A DNA stretch of 64,000 nt from Spirochaetaceae bacterium (GCA_017936665.1 JAGBFB010000029.1:62001-126000), one strand, 5' to 3'; positions 6,902-16,841 are shown, numbered from the stretch's first letter. Numbers and translations: made by a program. Notes: generated by a model not told the origin, from the letters alone.

Positions 6902-8413
6902 ATGGCTATAATGATGAAACGTCAATTAAATGAAGATGAAAAACAAATAATTTTAAATAGACATGGTCGTTGTTGTTATGCAAATGGACATGCAATTCCT
7001 GATGGAGAAAAAATACATTTTGACCACATAAAAGCCTTTGTAAATAATGGAACTACAGAGTTAAATAACATTGCTCCAATGTGTGAAAAACATAATTTAG
7101 AGAAAGGTCAATTACCTCTTGAAGATTTTAGAATAAAATTACGAATAGAAGATTTTTTTAAAAATGGGAAACGATTAACTTTAAAAGATTTATTGAAATA
7201 CTTAAAAAATCAAAATGATATATCTTCTTTTGGCGAAGCTATTGCAATAAAAGGAAATGATGAAAAAATAATTATCGAAAATGCAAATTTTAGCGAAGAA
7301 TTTAAAATAGAAACTTGTCCTTTAACTGAATGGAAATATTTCTATGGAAAATTACCTGTTGATATATTGGATAGTGATGATGATAATGAACACTCTCAAG
7401 GGTTACAACCTAGATATTTAATTTTTGATAAAGTTTTCCAAATGTTTAGACATTTTCAACATTATCCTGTATTACAACCATCAATTGGGCGAATAGATGG
7501 AAATAAAATCGTTTTATTTGATGGTCAACATAAAGCTGCCTCTTTATTATGGACAGGTCGCCGTGATTTTGAATGTAAAATATATATAAATCCTAATTTA
7601 GAAGTTCTAAATCAAGCTAATATTTCTGCACATGATAAGTTTGCTCAAACTAGATTTTTTTCTTCCATAATGGTTTTAAAACTTGGTGCACAGTTTGGAA
7701 AGGATTTTGAAGATTATAAGAATACAGAGAATGGTCAGGAAAAAACAGAACAAGGATTTATAGAATATATATCAACAAAAGATTTAGTTCAAACAAAAGC
7801 TGAAATAAAAAACAAATTTAGAAGTTATTTATATAATTCTATTCTTGAAAATGATGAAAATAAGTGGAAACCTTTAGTTTCTACGGGGAACAGAGGCTCT
7901 AAAGAACAGCCTATAACACTTGATATGTTGACAAAATCGATTTTTGCACATTTCTTATATACAGAACCTCTACAAGATAATATTCTCTCTGAAAAATATA
8001 AAAGAGATGTTGAATCTGAAAATATTGTTAGATTAATGAATTTACTTTTTGAAAAAACATTGATTAATTGGAATCCTTCTGCAAGTCAAAATGATACTGA
8101 ACAAATAAAACTTTCAAGAATGTTTTCTTCAAAATCAATAATGGCATGGTCTGAACTTTTTAAAGATGCTATAAGTGCAAAATTAGAAATTTATGATACT
8201 GATGAAAAATCAAAAGTATTTTATCGCCAATTAGAAGACTCGGATTTTGAAAAAATTGACCAAATCATTATTAGACTTGTTAATTGGCAGATGTGGGATT
8301 CTCCAAAAGATTCTGAAATTGACAAAATGATTTCAAATAAAAAAAGCAGATTAAAACAATGGTTAAAAGATAAAGGGCTTTCTACTGGTTATTTGATGGG
8401 TGCTTCGGAATAA
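6902..8413 (+). CDS. HNH nuclease fused to a DGQHR/ParB-like domain
   Basis: The 503-aa protein starts with an HNH endonuclease domain: CC at residues 24-25, H30, the DH pair at 41-42, N55/N56 and C61-x2-H64, the Cys residues suggesting a structural zinc. Around residues 205-212 comes VLFDGQHKAAS, the signature of DGQHR/DndB-like and ParB-superfamily folds, inside a domain reaching to about residue 300. The C-terminal 200 residues are helical and unassigned. ATG at 6902 follows GAGGTG. It is the first gene of the island and ends 33 bp before the nuclease-methylase gene, so it probably belongs to the same restriction system. Biochemical role is unknown. Confidence 0.75.
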   Translation: MAIMMKRQLNEDEKQIILNRHGRCCYANGHAIPDGEKIHFDHIKAFVNNGTTELNNIAPMCEKHNLEKGQLPLEDFRIKLRIEDFFKNGKRLTLKDLLKYLKNQNDISSFGEAIAIKGNDEKIIIENANFSEEFKIETCPLTEWKYFYGKLPVDILDSDDDNEHSQGLQPRYLIFDKVFQMFRHFQHYPVLQPSIGRIDGNKIVLFDGQHKAASLLWTGRRDFECKIYINPNLEVLNQANISAHDKFAQTRFFSSIMVLKLGAQFGKDFEDYKNTENGQEKTEQGFIEYISTKDLVQTKAEIKNKFRSYLYNSILENDENKWKPLVSTGNRGSKEQPITLDMLTKSIFAHFLYTEPLQDNILSEKYKRDVESENIVRLMNLLFEKTLINWNPSASQNDTEQIKLSRMFSSKSIMAWSELFKDAISAKLEIYDTDEKSKVFYRQLEDSDFEKIDQIIIRLVNWQMWDSPKDSEIDKMISNKKSRLKQWLKDKGLSTGYLMGASE

Positions 8414-8446
8414 AAGAAATGCATGATTGAAGAAAGGAAATGATTT

Positions 8447-10765
8447 ATGGCTAAAATAGAAGTTTTAGAAAAAGATGGAAAAATATTCTCTCATATTAGA
8501 AATGTGTGGCTTGTAAAGACTCCTGAGGAAGAAGTAAGACAAACATTTATTGTAGAATTAGTAAACAAATATGGATATCCTTTAGAAGTAATGTCTGAAG
8601 AATATCGTACTGACTATAAAGGAAGAGGTGTTCGTTCAACTCGTGCTGATATTGTTATTTATAAGTCAAAAGAGGAAAAGGAAAACAACTATAATGCTTT
8701 TATTGTAATAGAATGTAAAGCTGAAACTGTTAGAATTCGTCTTGAAGATTTTTATCAGGGAACTGAATATGTTGGAAAATTAAGAGCTCAATTTTTAATT
8801 CTTCATAATTCTAGGGAAACAAATTGTTATGCAGTTGATATGTCTAGAATTCCAAATAAAGAAGCTGCTTTTACACAGATTATTGCTATTCCTGCATTTG
8901 CAGAGATTTTTGATGATAACAAAATAGAAGAAATAAGAAAAAAAACAAAAACATTCACTAGAGATGAATTTACCAAGACTTTAAAATCATGCCACAACAT
9001 TATTCGAAATAACGATAAACTTTCTCCAGAAGCTGCTTTTGATGAAATTAGTAAAATTCTTTTTATGAAAATACGAGAAGAAAGAAAAAATCAAGGTGCA
9101 AAAGTTTTCACAAAAGAAGATTATAAAAATGATAGAAAAGTATATGAAGAAAATATTCGTCCTAATTTGACTGGTGATGATAAAAATCTTGAATACATGC
9201 AATTTTTATTTAGAAGTACAAAAGAACAATTCAAAGATGATAAACTTTTTGAACAAAATGAAATAATTAAAATTAGAGAAAACAGTTTTGAGCAAATTCT
9301 TGAAAAACTTCAAAATTATAATCTTTCAGATACTCAAGATGATGTAAAAGGTATTGCATTTGAAGAGTTTTTAGGAACAACTTTTAGAGGTGAGTTAGGA
9401 CAATTTTTTACTCCAAGAACAATAGTTGATTTTATGGTACATATTCTTGATCCACAAGAAGGAGAAGTAATTTGTGATCCGACTTGTGGTTCTGGAGGAT
9501 TTTTAATTAAAGCATTTGAATATGTACGTGAAAAAATTGAACGTGATATTAAAGCTGCCAAAGATTCTCTTAGACATCAATTAGAAGGTGATGATTATGA
9601 ATCTAAATCAGAAGAAGAACAGCTAAAAATTAATAAGCATATTGATGAAATGCAACAAAAATTAAACAAAGAATTAGACACTCAACAAAAAGGTAACGAA
9701 GAAAAAAATATTCCTCAAAGTAGAATGTATGCTTTATCTCATGATTGTATTTATGGAACAGATGCAAACCCTCGTATGGCAAGAACAAGTAAAATGAATA
9801 TGATTATGCACGGAGATGGACACGGTGGAGTTCACCACCATGATGGTTTATTAAATGTAAACGGAATCTTTGAAGAACGTTTTGATGTGATACTAACAAA
9901 TCCTCCTTTTGGAGCTCGTGTTGATAAAAGTCTAAAAATTTCTGAGGCAGATCGTTTTACAGATGAAGTAATGATAAAAAAATATGAAAAACGATATGGT
10001 GACGATTATAAAAAAGCTCTAAGACAAGTAAATGATAATATTGGAAAATCTGTATTAGACCTTTTTGATACAGGAAAAATGTCTGGATTAACAGAAGTTC
10101 TTTTTATGGAACGTTGTCTGCGTTTGCTCAAAAAAGGTGGACGTATGGGAATGGTTTTGCCAGAAGGTGTGCTAAATACAAGTAATCTTGCAAAAGTGCG
10201 TGAATATTTTGAAGGTAGAGCAAAGATTATTTTGATTTGTTCAATTCCTCAAGATGTATTTATTGCAGCCGGTGCAACTGTAAAACCAAGTTTGGTCTTC
10301 TTTAAACGATTTACTGAAGAAGAAGAAAAACAATATTCAGAATGTGTGAAACAAGCACAAGATGAAAAAAGAGCAGAAAAGCAATCTCAAATTGATGAAT
10401 TAAATGTAGAAAAAGAAAAACTTTCTGATTCAAAAACTCGTGAAGATAAGGCAAGAGTAAAAGCGATTCAAAAACAAATTGCTCTTATAGAAGAACAAAT
10501 TATTGAAGAAGCCAAGCCAAGAGTAAAAGAATTATTTGATTATGAGATTCCTATTGCTCTTGTAAATGATGCAGGAATTACAACAACAGGAGCGGTTTCT
10601 GAAAATAATGAACTTCCAAAACTTGAAAAAGAATTTGCTGCATATAATGATAAAGTGAAATTATGGCAACATCATGACTATTCTATTTTATATGAATACA
10701 ATGTTGGCTCAGATGGTTCTATTGTCAGAACATTTAATGAAAAAGAGGATGTTTTGACATGGTAG
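8447..10765 (+). CDS. Fused restriction nuclease and N6-adenine DNA methyltransferase (BcgI A-like/HsdM-like)
   Basis: The 772-aa protein joins a type I R-subunit N-terminal-like nuclease domain to an HsdM-type methylase. D68, E89 and K91 (RADIVIY ... FIVIECKAE) form a PD-(D/E)xK site. From about residue 300 the methylase shows LGQFFTPRTIVDFMV, the SAM motif DPTCGSGGFLIKAF and the catalytic NPPF. The C-terminal region has a coiled coil (about 625-690). No helicase/translocase gene accompanies it, so it resembles type IIB/IIG enzymes such as BcgI, where one chain cuts and methylates and a second gives specificity. It overlaps the S gene by 7 bp. Confidence 0.88.
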   Translation: MAKIEVLEKDGKIFSHIRNVWLVKTPEEEVRQTFIVELVNKYGYPLEVMSEEYRTDYKGRGVRSTRADIVIYKSKEEKENNYNAFIVIECKAETVRIRLEDFYQGTEYVGKLRAQFLILHNSRETNCYAVDMSRIPNKEAAFTQIIAIPAFAEIFDDNKIEEIRKKTKTFTRDEFTKTLKSCHNIIRNNDKLSPEAAFDEISKILFMKIREERKNQGAKVFTKEDYKNDRKVYEENIRPNLTGDDKNLEYMQFLFRSTKEQFKDDKLFEQNEIIKIRENSFEQILEKLQNYNLSDTQDDVKGIAFEEFLGTTFRGELGQFFTPRTIVDFMVHILDPQEGEVICDPTCGSGGFLIKAFEYVREKIERDIKAAKDSLRHQLEGDDYESKSEEEQLKINKHIDEMQQKLNKELDTQQKGNEEKNIPQSRMYALSHDCIYGTDANPRMARTSKMNMIMHGDGHGGVHHHDGLLNVNGIFEERFDVILTNPPFGARVDKSLKISEADRFTDEVMIKKYEKRYGDDYKKALRQVNDNIGKSVLDLFDTGKMSGLTEVLFMERCLRLLKKGGRMGMVLPEGVLNTSNLAKVREYFEGRAKIILICSIPQDVFIAAGATVKPSLVFFKRFTEEEEKQYSECVKQAQDEKRAEKQSQIDELNVEKEKLSDSKTREDKARVKAIQKQIALIEEQIIEEAKPRVKELFDYEIPIALVNDAGITTTGAVSENNELPKLEKEFAAYNDKVKLWQHHDYSILYEYNVGSDGSIVRTFNEKEDVLTW

Positions 10766-12096
10766 AAGAATGCTTATTGAAATCAATTAATTTTGTTGAT
10801 CTCGAAAAATGGTATGTGGAATATTATTTGAGGGAAATTCATCTGAAATCAAAATTTGAATTAATAAAGTTGAGAAAGATTATATCCCCTAAGAAAAATC
10901 TAATAAAAAAAGATGATTATAAAGGAGATATTCCGATTGTTGATAAAATTGTATTTAAAACAGGGGATATTGTATTTAGAAAAGAAAAAAAAACAGGAAT
11001 GAATTTATATTCTCTTGATAATGAAGAGTTACTTGTTTCTAATATTAACTTTCATCAAGGTGCAACTGCATTAAATACTTTTGGAAAGATTGTTGCATCA
11101 ACTCATTATCAACCATATTCTATAAATACAGAAATAATTGACCCTATATATTTAGTTAAAATTTTACGTTCTGAACCATTTTTAAAAATGGTTTCTGGGA
11201 AAAAGGCACAAGGGATTAAAAATGAATCTGGGTATGATTTTATTGGAAATTTTAAAATACCAGTTCCTTCGATTTCTGAACAAAAAGCAATAATACAGAA
11301 ATATCAAGACACAATTTCCAAAGCAGAAGCTATTGAGAAAGAGGCTGAAAAAGCAGATAAGGGTATAGATGATTTTATCTTCTTGAAATTAGGAATAAAA
11401 GAGGTTTCGTTGGGGAAAAATAATGATTCGATTTTGAAAACATCTTCATTTTCAAATTTGTATAATTGGGATGTAAAACATTCTATTTTGAATATAAGTC
11501 CACAAACTTTGTTAAAATCGAACTTGTACAAAAATATTCCAATTCAATCTGTCTTTGAAATAAATCCATTGACTCAGATTCCAAAAGATATTGACAAAAT
11601 AACTTTTTTACCAATGGAATGCATTTCTGATATATCTGGAACTGTTATTGAAAAACGAATAATTGATTCAAAAACAAAAGGTTATACAAAATTTAAAGAT
11701 AATGATGTAATATTTGCAAAAATAACTCCATGTATGCAGAATGGGAAATGTGCTGTTGTACAAGATTTGTTACATGGCTATGGAATGGGGTCTACAGAAT
11801 TTCATGTTTTTAGGGCAATAAGGGAAGATATCCTTCCAGAATATCTACATTCATTATTGCGAACAACAATGTTGCGAAGGACTGCAATGAACTTTTTTAC
11901 AGGTTCTTCAGGTCAACAAAGGGTTTCTTCTGAATTTATTAAAAATTTATTTATTCCGCTTCCACCTCTTCCTGTTCAAAATGAAATTGTAGAACACATA
12001 AATCAAATAAAAGCTCAAGTAAAAGATTTACGACAACAAGCTAAAGAATTACGAGAAAAAGCAAAACTTGAATTTGAAAGGAGTGTATTTGAGTGA
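10759..12096 (+). CDS. Specificity (S) subunit with two target-recognition domains
   Basis: The 445-aa protein has the HsdS layout: TRD1 ending in IPVPSISEQKAIIQKYQDT, a helical spacer (KAEAIEKEAEKADKG), TRD2 ending in IPLPPLPVQNEIVEHINQ, and a second helical spacer rich in Lys/Glu. The two TRDs differ, implying a bipartite asymmetric DNA target. It would form a complex with the preceding nuclease-methylase and direct both cutting and protection. The start at 10759 overlaps the previous gene by 7 bp, and its stop overlaps the next start codon (GTGA), so the genes are tightly coupled. Confidence 0.9.
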   Translation: MVEECLLKSINFVDLEKWYVEYYLREIHLKSKFELIKLRKIISPKKNLIKKDDYKGDIPIVDKIVFKTGDIVFRKEKKTGMNLYSLDNEELLVSNINFHQGATALNTFGKIVASTHYQPYSINTEIIDPIYLVKILRSEPFLKMVSGKKAQGIKNESGYDFIGNFKIPVPSISEQKAIIQKYQDTISKAEAIEKEAEKADKGIDDFIFLKLGIKEVSLGKNNDSILKTSSFSNLYNWDVKHSILNISPQTLLKSNLYKNIPIQSVFEINPLTQIPKDIDKITFLPMECISDISGTVIEKRIIDSKTKGYTKFKDNDVIFAKITPCMQNGKCAVVQDLLHGYGMGSTEFHVFRAIREDILPEYLHSLLRTTMLRRTAMNFFTGSSGQQRVSSEFIKNLFIPLPPLPVQNEIVEHINQIKAQVKDLRQQAKELREKAKLEFERSVFE

Positions 12097-12683
12097 TTGA
12101 AAAATTAATAGCTGATTATGATTTTATAGTTGACTACAAAGGACATAAAGATATATGTATAAAATATTCATTTGACTATAAAACTGTTAATGTAAATTTA
12201 TATTTTGATATGTTTGATTCAAAGATAAAAACATTAAATCTTGTTTTGCGTTATGAAAAAAATTATTACTTTACAACTCTAAATGTTTCAAACATAGAAA
12301 TACCAACGCAATTTTTAAAAGAGGTACCACCAGATATTTTAACCAAAATACTAGATGATAATAATAGTTTAGCTTCTTTTTTCTTATGTATAAATGAACA
12401 TGTTGAAATCAATAACCCTTCAATTGCAAAATACAGCAAAGATTATAGTTTTAAGAATGCATTAAAATACAATAAAAATGAAGAAAATAAACCTTTTCTG
12501 CATTTTTTAAGACGAACAAAAATGAGTAATGAAGCTTTTTCTCTTCTAAAGAGTACAATGGATATTCCAGTTGCTATTTTAAATCTTATTCAATCAAATG
12601 GGATGACTCTTGTTCGAACTGATAAAATTGAATTTAGAAAAGAGATAACAGCAATTATGAATGAACATGGATTTAAAATTTAG
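12093..12683 (+). CDS. Hypothetical protein coupled to the S subunit, 196 aa
   Basis: No family recognised. The N-terminal half is beta-rich and aromatic (YDFIVDYKGHKDICIKYSF), the C-terminal half helical and basic (FLHFLRRTKMSNEAFSLL). There are no membrane segments. The GTG start at 12093 overlaps the S-subunit stop (GTGA) and has GGAG about 10 nt upstream, so synthesis is likely coupled to the restriction system. It could be an accessory factor of that system or part of the following ATPase module; nothing in the sequence decides this. Confidence 0.65.
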   Translation: MIEKLIADYDFIVDYKGHKDICIKYSFDYKTVNVNLYFDMFDSKIKTLNLVLRYEKNYYFTTLNVSNIEIPTQFLKEVPPDILTKILDDNNSLASFFLCINEHVEINNPSIAKYSKDYSFKNALKYNKNEENKPFLHFLRRTKMSNEAFSLLKSTMDIPVAILNLIQSNGMTLVRTDKIEFRKEITAIMNEHGFKI

Positions 12684-12704
12684 GTTGAAAATAGAGGGAA
12701 ATAT

Positions 12705-14375
12705 ATGCGTCTAAAAAAACTTTACATAAAAGATTATAAGAATCTCAAAGATTTTTCTCTTGATTTTGAAAATGGAAATGGTTTATCCATTTTAATTGGT
12801 AATAACGGAAGTGGAAAAAGTAATGTATTAGAAGCAATAAGTGGAATTTTTTCTGAGTGGTATAGAAAGTCAACATATAAATTCGATACTGATTATATTT
12901 GTTCATATTTCAAAAATAATAAAGATTATGAAATATCTTCAAAAAATAGATATTTGAAGATTAATTCTTATGAAAATAATAAAGACTTTTTACCAAATAA
13001 ACTAATTGCAATATATTCTGGTGAAAATGAATCTCTCTGTAATGCATTTTTTAAACCAGCAAAGGATAGTAAAAAAATGATATTTTGCGACAAAAGTTTA
13101 TGGGCTGTTTCTTTTCTTCTTTTAATTTTATATAGATATACAAATAATGATATTGCTTTATTCTTAAAAGAAGAATTTGATATTTTAGAGACTACACCAA
13201 TATCTATTACTTTTAAATTGAATTTTAAAACAAGTCAAAGTGATAAGGATGTAGAAAATTTAATAGAGAAAATTAATACACATGATTTAGAGGAATTTAC
13301 ATTAACGGAACGAGAGTTACAAAAATTATTAGGTCGAATAAATGATGATGATTTTTTATATTATGAACCACGTAACTTATTTGACATTTTTTTTCGTGCA
13401 TGTACTGTAAATAATTCTTGGATTAATAAAGTTGATATTGTAATTAATTCTCAAATTCATTTAGAAAATTTAAGTGAGGGTGAGAAAAAATTGATTCTTA
13501 TAAGGTCAATTTTAGAGTTTGTAGCAGATGAAGATTCTTTGATATTAATGGATGAACCAGATGCTAATATTCATGAAAGTCGAAAAATTTGTTTATATAA
13601 TCATTTAAAAAAATATACAGAATATGGTAGACAAATTATTATAACAACTCATTCTCCTATTATTGCAAAAATTGCTTCTGAAAACGAATTAGTTTATTTA
13701 GAATCAAAACAGGGAAAAGTAGACATAATTGAAACTGAAAAATTAGATTTGATTAGAAAATTAGCTTCAAATGAATGGAACATAATGGAAGCTGGTGTTT
13801 TCTTAAATTCTGAAAAACCTTTAGTATTGTTTGAAGGAAAATCTGATATAGATTTTGTAAGAAGAGCAATAGAATTATTAAAGGACGATAACCCCAAATA
13901 TGCTAAAATTGATGTAGATTTTTTAAGTTTTAACGGAACAGGAAACGCAGCTGCATTTATTGAAGATGTTAGAAATTGTGTAAATGATAAAAAAATTATT
14001 CTGTTTTTTGACAGAGACGATTCTGGAAGAAATGGAATGGCAGAAGTATTTAATAAAGATAAGAAATCAGTTGAGATAAAAGAGTTTCATGATTTCTGTA
14101 CCGTCGATTCTTTATTAAAAGCAAGTTTTTATCCATTTTCAAACGAAGTAAATTCTGGAGAATTTCTTATAGAGGATTATTTCCCAGAAAGATTAATAAA
14201 AGAAATAATTAATAAATTATTAGAGGGGAAAAAACATCCCATAAAAGAGATTCCTAATTTACCTAAAAGAATAAAAGATATTTTAGCTAACAACTATCAT
14301 AATTATTCCAAAACTGATTATGGGGGATTTAAACCATTATTAGATAAACTTATTGAACTGTTAGAAATTGAATAA
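12705..14375 (+). CDS. OLD-like ABC-type ATPase with C-terminal TOPRIM domain
   Basis: The 556-aa protein carries Walker A GNNGSGKS (residues 32-39), an ABC signature LSEGEKK near 255, Walker B LILMDEPDANIHE near 285 and an H-loop ITTHSP. A TOPRIM-like domain follows, with LFEGKSDID near 375 and FFDRDDSG near 430. This order matches OLD-family nucleases and related defence ATPases. A Gabija-type helicase partner is absent. Start ATG 12705 follows AGAGGGA, 22 bp after the unknown gene. It probably senses or cleaves foreign nucleic acid, but partners and trigger are inference. Confidence 0.82.
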   Translation: MRLKKLYIKDYKNLKDFSLDFENGNGLSILIGNNGSGKSNVLEAISGIFSEWYRKSTYKFDTDYICSYFKNNKDYEISSKNRYLKINSYENNKDFLPNKLIAIYSGENESLCNAFFKPAKDSKKMIFCDKSLWAVSFLLLILYRYTNNDIALFLKEEFDILETTPISITFKLNFKTSQSDKDVENLIEKINTHDLEEFTLTERELQKLLGRINDDDFLYYEPRNLFDIFFRACTVNNSWINKVDIVINSQIHLENLSEGEKKLILIRSILEFVADEDSLILMDEPDANIHESRKICLYNHLKKYTEYGRQIIITTHSPIIAKIASENELVYLESKQGKVDIIETEKLDLIRKLASNEWNIMEAGVFLNSEKPLVLFEGKSDIDFVRRAIELLKDDNPKYAKIDVDFLSFNGTGNAAAFIEDVRNCVNDKKIILFFDRDDSGRNGMAEVFNKDKKSVEIKEFHDFCTVDSLLKASFYPFSNEVNSGEFLIEDYFPERLIKEIINKLLEGKKHPIKEIPNLPKRIKDILANNYHNYSKTDYGGFKPLLDKLIELLEIE

Positions 14376-14415
14376 ATAAGTAAATACTAATTTTTTAAAG
14401 AAAGGTCTATAGCAA

Positions 14416-15552
14416 ATGCATTCAACTTTTGAAGATAAAATATTTGAATTAATTCAACTCAAGCAAGAAGGAGAGTATTGGGATTTTAAAAGACAATGGC
14501 ATGAAAATAAAGCTGATTTATTACACGATATTATTTGTATGGCAAATAATCTTACTGATAATGACGGATACATAATAATTGGAATAGATGAAGAAAACGA
14601 TTATTCTACTCGAGATGTAAAATTTGACGAAAATCGAAAAAATACACAGAAAATAGTTGATTTCTTAAAAGATAAAAAATTTGCAGGAGATAAAAGACCT
14701 ACCGTTTATGTACAATCAATAGAATGGACTGAAAAATTTATTGATGTAATTGTTATCCAAAATAATATGAATACTCCGTATTATTTGACGGGGGATTATA
14801 AAGATAAGGAAAAACTTTTAAGAGCAAATCATATTTATACAAGAATTATGGATACAAATACTCCTAAAAATAGTAATGCTGATTTAGATAAAGTAGAATA
14901 CTTGTGGAAAAAACGTTTTGGTATAAATAAACCTGAGTTGGAAAGAATGAAAGTATTTTTAGAAGATAAAAATAATTGGGTACAAAATGAACTAGATATT
15001 AAATATTATAAATATTCACCAGAATTTTCTATTCATCGAAAGTTTGATAGAGATAGTAAAGGATATGAAGTATATATGTTAGGACAGATAAATCAAACAC
15101 CATATTGGTATGATGTTCATTTATATTATCATTCTACATTACTTTTAACCAAAAGAGCAATTGGTTTAGATGGTGGTAGATGCTTTATGATAGCACCAAA
15201 TGGTGCTTTTGTTGAAAAAGAAAGAAAAAGTTATTTTTATTATTACTTTATAAAAGATTCTTTAGAATATAAATTAAATGAATTTTATTCTTGTGATACA
15301 AGAATATTGAGTGAAGAATCATGGTCACGACAGAATTTTTATGATGTAGTTTTGTTGTTTAATTCAGAATATGAGCGAGAAAAATTTAATGAATATGTTT
15401 TAACACAACAAGACAGATTTGTACCTTATACGGATGATGAAGTTCCTTTTATATCAGATTTACCTGGATATAATGTTAATGAATTAAAACAACAATGGTT
15501 TGATGCAAGAACTTTTAAAATTTTGTTAGAAGAATTTAGAAATATATACTAA
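14416..15552 (+). CDS. AlbA_2/Schlafen-type domain protein
   Basis: Residues 5-150 match the AlbA_2 (Schlafen-AlbA) pattern: LIQLKQEGEYWDFKRQWHEN, a helix DLLHDIICMANN and the strand-turn GYIIIGIDEE. The remaining 230 residues are aromatic and acidic with no recognised domain. AlbA_2 proteins bind nucleic acids or nucleotides and are frequent in defence islands, where some act as tRNA/RNA nucleases and others as regulators. ATG 14416 has AAAGG upstream and lies 40 bp after the OLD-like gene. It is the last intact gene of the restriction-type cluster. Confidence 0.75.
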   Translation: MHSTFEDKIFELIQLKQEGEYWDFKRQWHENKADLLHDIICMANNLTDNDGYIIIGIDEENDYSTRDVKFDENRKNTQKIVDFLKDKKFAGDKRPTVYVQSIEWTEKFIDVIVIQNNMNTPYYLTGDYKDKEKLLRANHIYTRIMDTNTPKNSNADLDKVEYLWKKRFGINKPELERMKVFLEDKNNWVQNELDIKYYKYSPEFSIHRKFDRDSKGYEVYMLGQINQTPYWYDVHLYYHSTLLLTKRAIGLDGGRCFMIAPNGAFVEKERKSYFYYYFIKDSLEYKLNEFYSCDTRILSEESWSRQNFYDVVLLFNSEYEREKFNEYVLTQQDRFVPYTDDEVPFISDLPGYNVNELKQQWFDARTFKILLEEFRNIY

Positions 15553-15576
15553 AAAACAAAAGGAGCACCCGCAACC

Positions 15577-15738
15577 ATGACCCTATACCACGGAAGTAAC
15601 ACAGAAGTAAAAGACCCTCGTTTGTTAAAAGTCCAGCGTGAATTGGATTTTAACAAAGGATTTTATACCACCAGCTATTTAGAACAATCAAAACGCTGGG
15701 GAAAAAACAGCTCACTTCCTCAATGTTTCAATTTATGA
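15577..15738 (+). pseudogene. Truncated DUF3990-like gene remnant
   Basis: ATG at 15577 after AGGAGCAC opens a 53-codon frame that begins MTLYHGSNTEVKDPR and contains DFNKGFYTTSYLEQSKRW, the N-terminal signature of DUF3990 (ADP-ribosyltransferase-like, often toxin-antitoxin linked). Full proteins are about 150-180 aa. Here the frame stops at 15738, and sequence reading FHIEKVKTLDHF in another frame follows directly, so the gene is a deletion remnant. It sits between the defence genes and fic. Confidence 0.65.
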
Positions 15739-15794
15739 TTTCACATTGAGAAAGTAAAGACATTAGACCATTTTCCAAAAGGAGGAAATAAACC

Positions 15795-16841
15795 ATGACA
15801 AATTACCAACCACCATTTACGATAACTTCAAAAATAATAGATTACATTTCTCGTATTTCGGAAAAAGTCGGAGAAATCAATTCTCTTGAAAATAGTCCTC
15901 ATCAAGTTAAGTTACGAAAAGAAAATCGTATTAAAACTATTCATTCCTCACTTGCAATAGAAAATAATTCATTGACCATAGAACAAATAACAGCAATCAT
16001 AGATGGTAAAAGAGTTTTAGGTAGTCCAAATGAAATTCAAGAAGTAAAAAATGCTATTCAAACTTACGAACTTCTTTTAACTCTTAATCCATACGAAGAA
16101 AAAGATTTACTAAAAGCTCATTCTCTTATGATGCAAGATTTAGTATCTCAGAACGGAAAATATAGAAAAGAAGGTGTTGGAATTTTTGATGGAAGTCAAG
16201 TTGTTCATCTAGCACCTCCGGCAGATAGAGTTCCTTTTTTAATGGCAGATTTATTTAACTGGTTAAAAACAAGTGATGTTCACCCACTTATAAAAAGTTG
16301 TGTATTTCATTATGAATTTGAGTTTATTCATCCGTTTCAAGATGGAAATGGCAGAATAGGTCGATTGTGGCAAACTGCAATCTTAAAGGAATGGAAGGAA
16401 GTTTTTGCCTGGATACCAGTAGAATCTTTGATAAAAGAACATCAAGCTGAATATTACAATGCTCTTAATTCCAGTGATAATAATGCTGATTCAACTTCAT
16501 TTATAGAGTTTATGCTCTCGTTACTTTTGAAAACTATAGATGAAATTATAGAAACCGAGAAAAAGGTTACTGTAAAAGTTACTCAAAAGGTTACTGTAAA
16601 TCAAAAAAAGATTATTGAAGCAATAAAGAAAAATCCTTTTCTTACACAAGAAGAGCTTTCTCAAATAATTGGACTTTCAAGAAAAAGTATTGTTCAAAAT
16701 ATGAAAAAACTTCAAGAAAATGGATTACTAAAAAGAGTGGGGGCAGATAAAAACGGTCACTGGGAATATCACCAACAAGCCCTAGAAATCGCCTTTTCCG
16801 ACATAGACAGTCTCGCCACCACTCAAAAACACGCTTGGTAA
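15795..16841 (+). CDS. Fic-family AMP-transferase with winged-helix C-terminus
   Basis: The 348-aa protein has the catalytic Fic motif HPFQDGNGRIGRLW around residues 183-196, which transfers AMP from ATP to target proteins. An N-terminal inhibitory helix motif is visible (SLAIEN, residues 52-57, with Glu56), as in class II self-inhibited Fic enzymes. Residues 265-330 form a winged helix-turn-helix (LTQEELSQIIGLSRKSIVQNM). The tail AFSDIDSLATTQKHAW is duplicated in the DNA at 17581-17645. GGAGG at 15780-15784 precedes ATG 15795. Target unknown. Confidence 0.92.
   Translation: MTNYQPPFTITSKIIDYISRISEKVGEINSLENSPHQVKLRKENRIKTIHSSLAIENNSLTIEQITAIIDGKRVLGSPNEIQEVKNAIQTYELLLTLNPYEEKDLLKAHSLMMQDLVSQNGKYRKEGVGIFDGSQVVHLAPPADRVPFLMADLFNWLKTSDVHPLIKSCVFHYEFEFIHPFQDGNGRIGRLWQTAILKEWKEVFAWIPVESLIKEHQAEYYNALNSSDNNADSTSFIEFMLSLLLKTIDEIIETEKKVTVKVTQKVTVNQKKIIEAIKKNPFLTQEELSQIIGLSRKSIVQNMKKLQENGLLKRVGADKNGHWEYHQQALEIAFSDIDSLATTQKHAW

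Noticed and set aside
12705-14375. Gabija (GajA) or PARIS system assignment
   Set aside because: No UvrD-type helicase (GajB) and no separate DUF4435 protein are nearby; the TOPRIM motifs sit in the same chain, so only an OLD-like call is justified.
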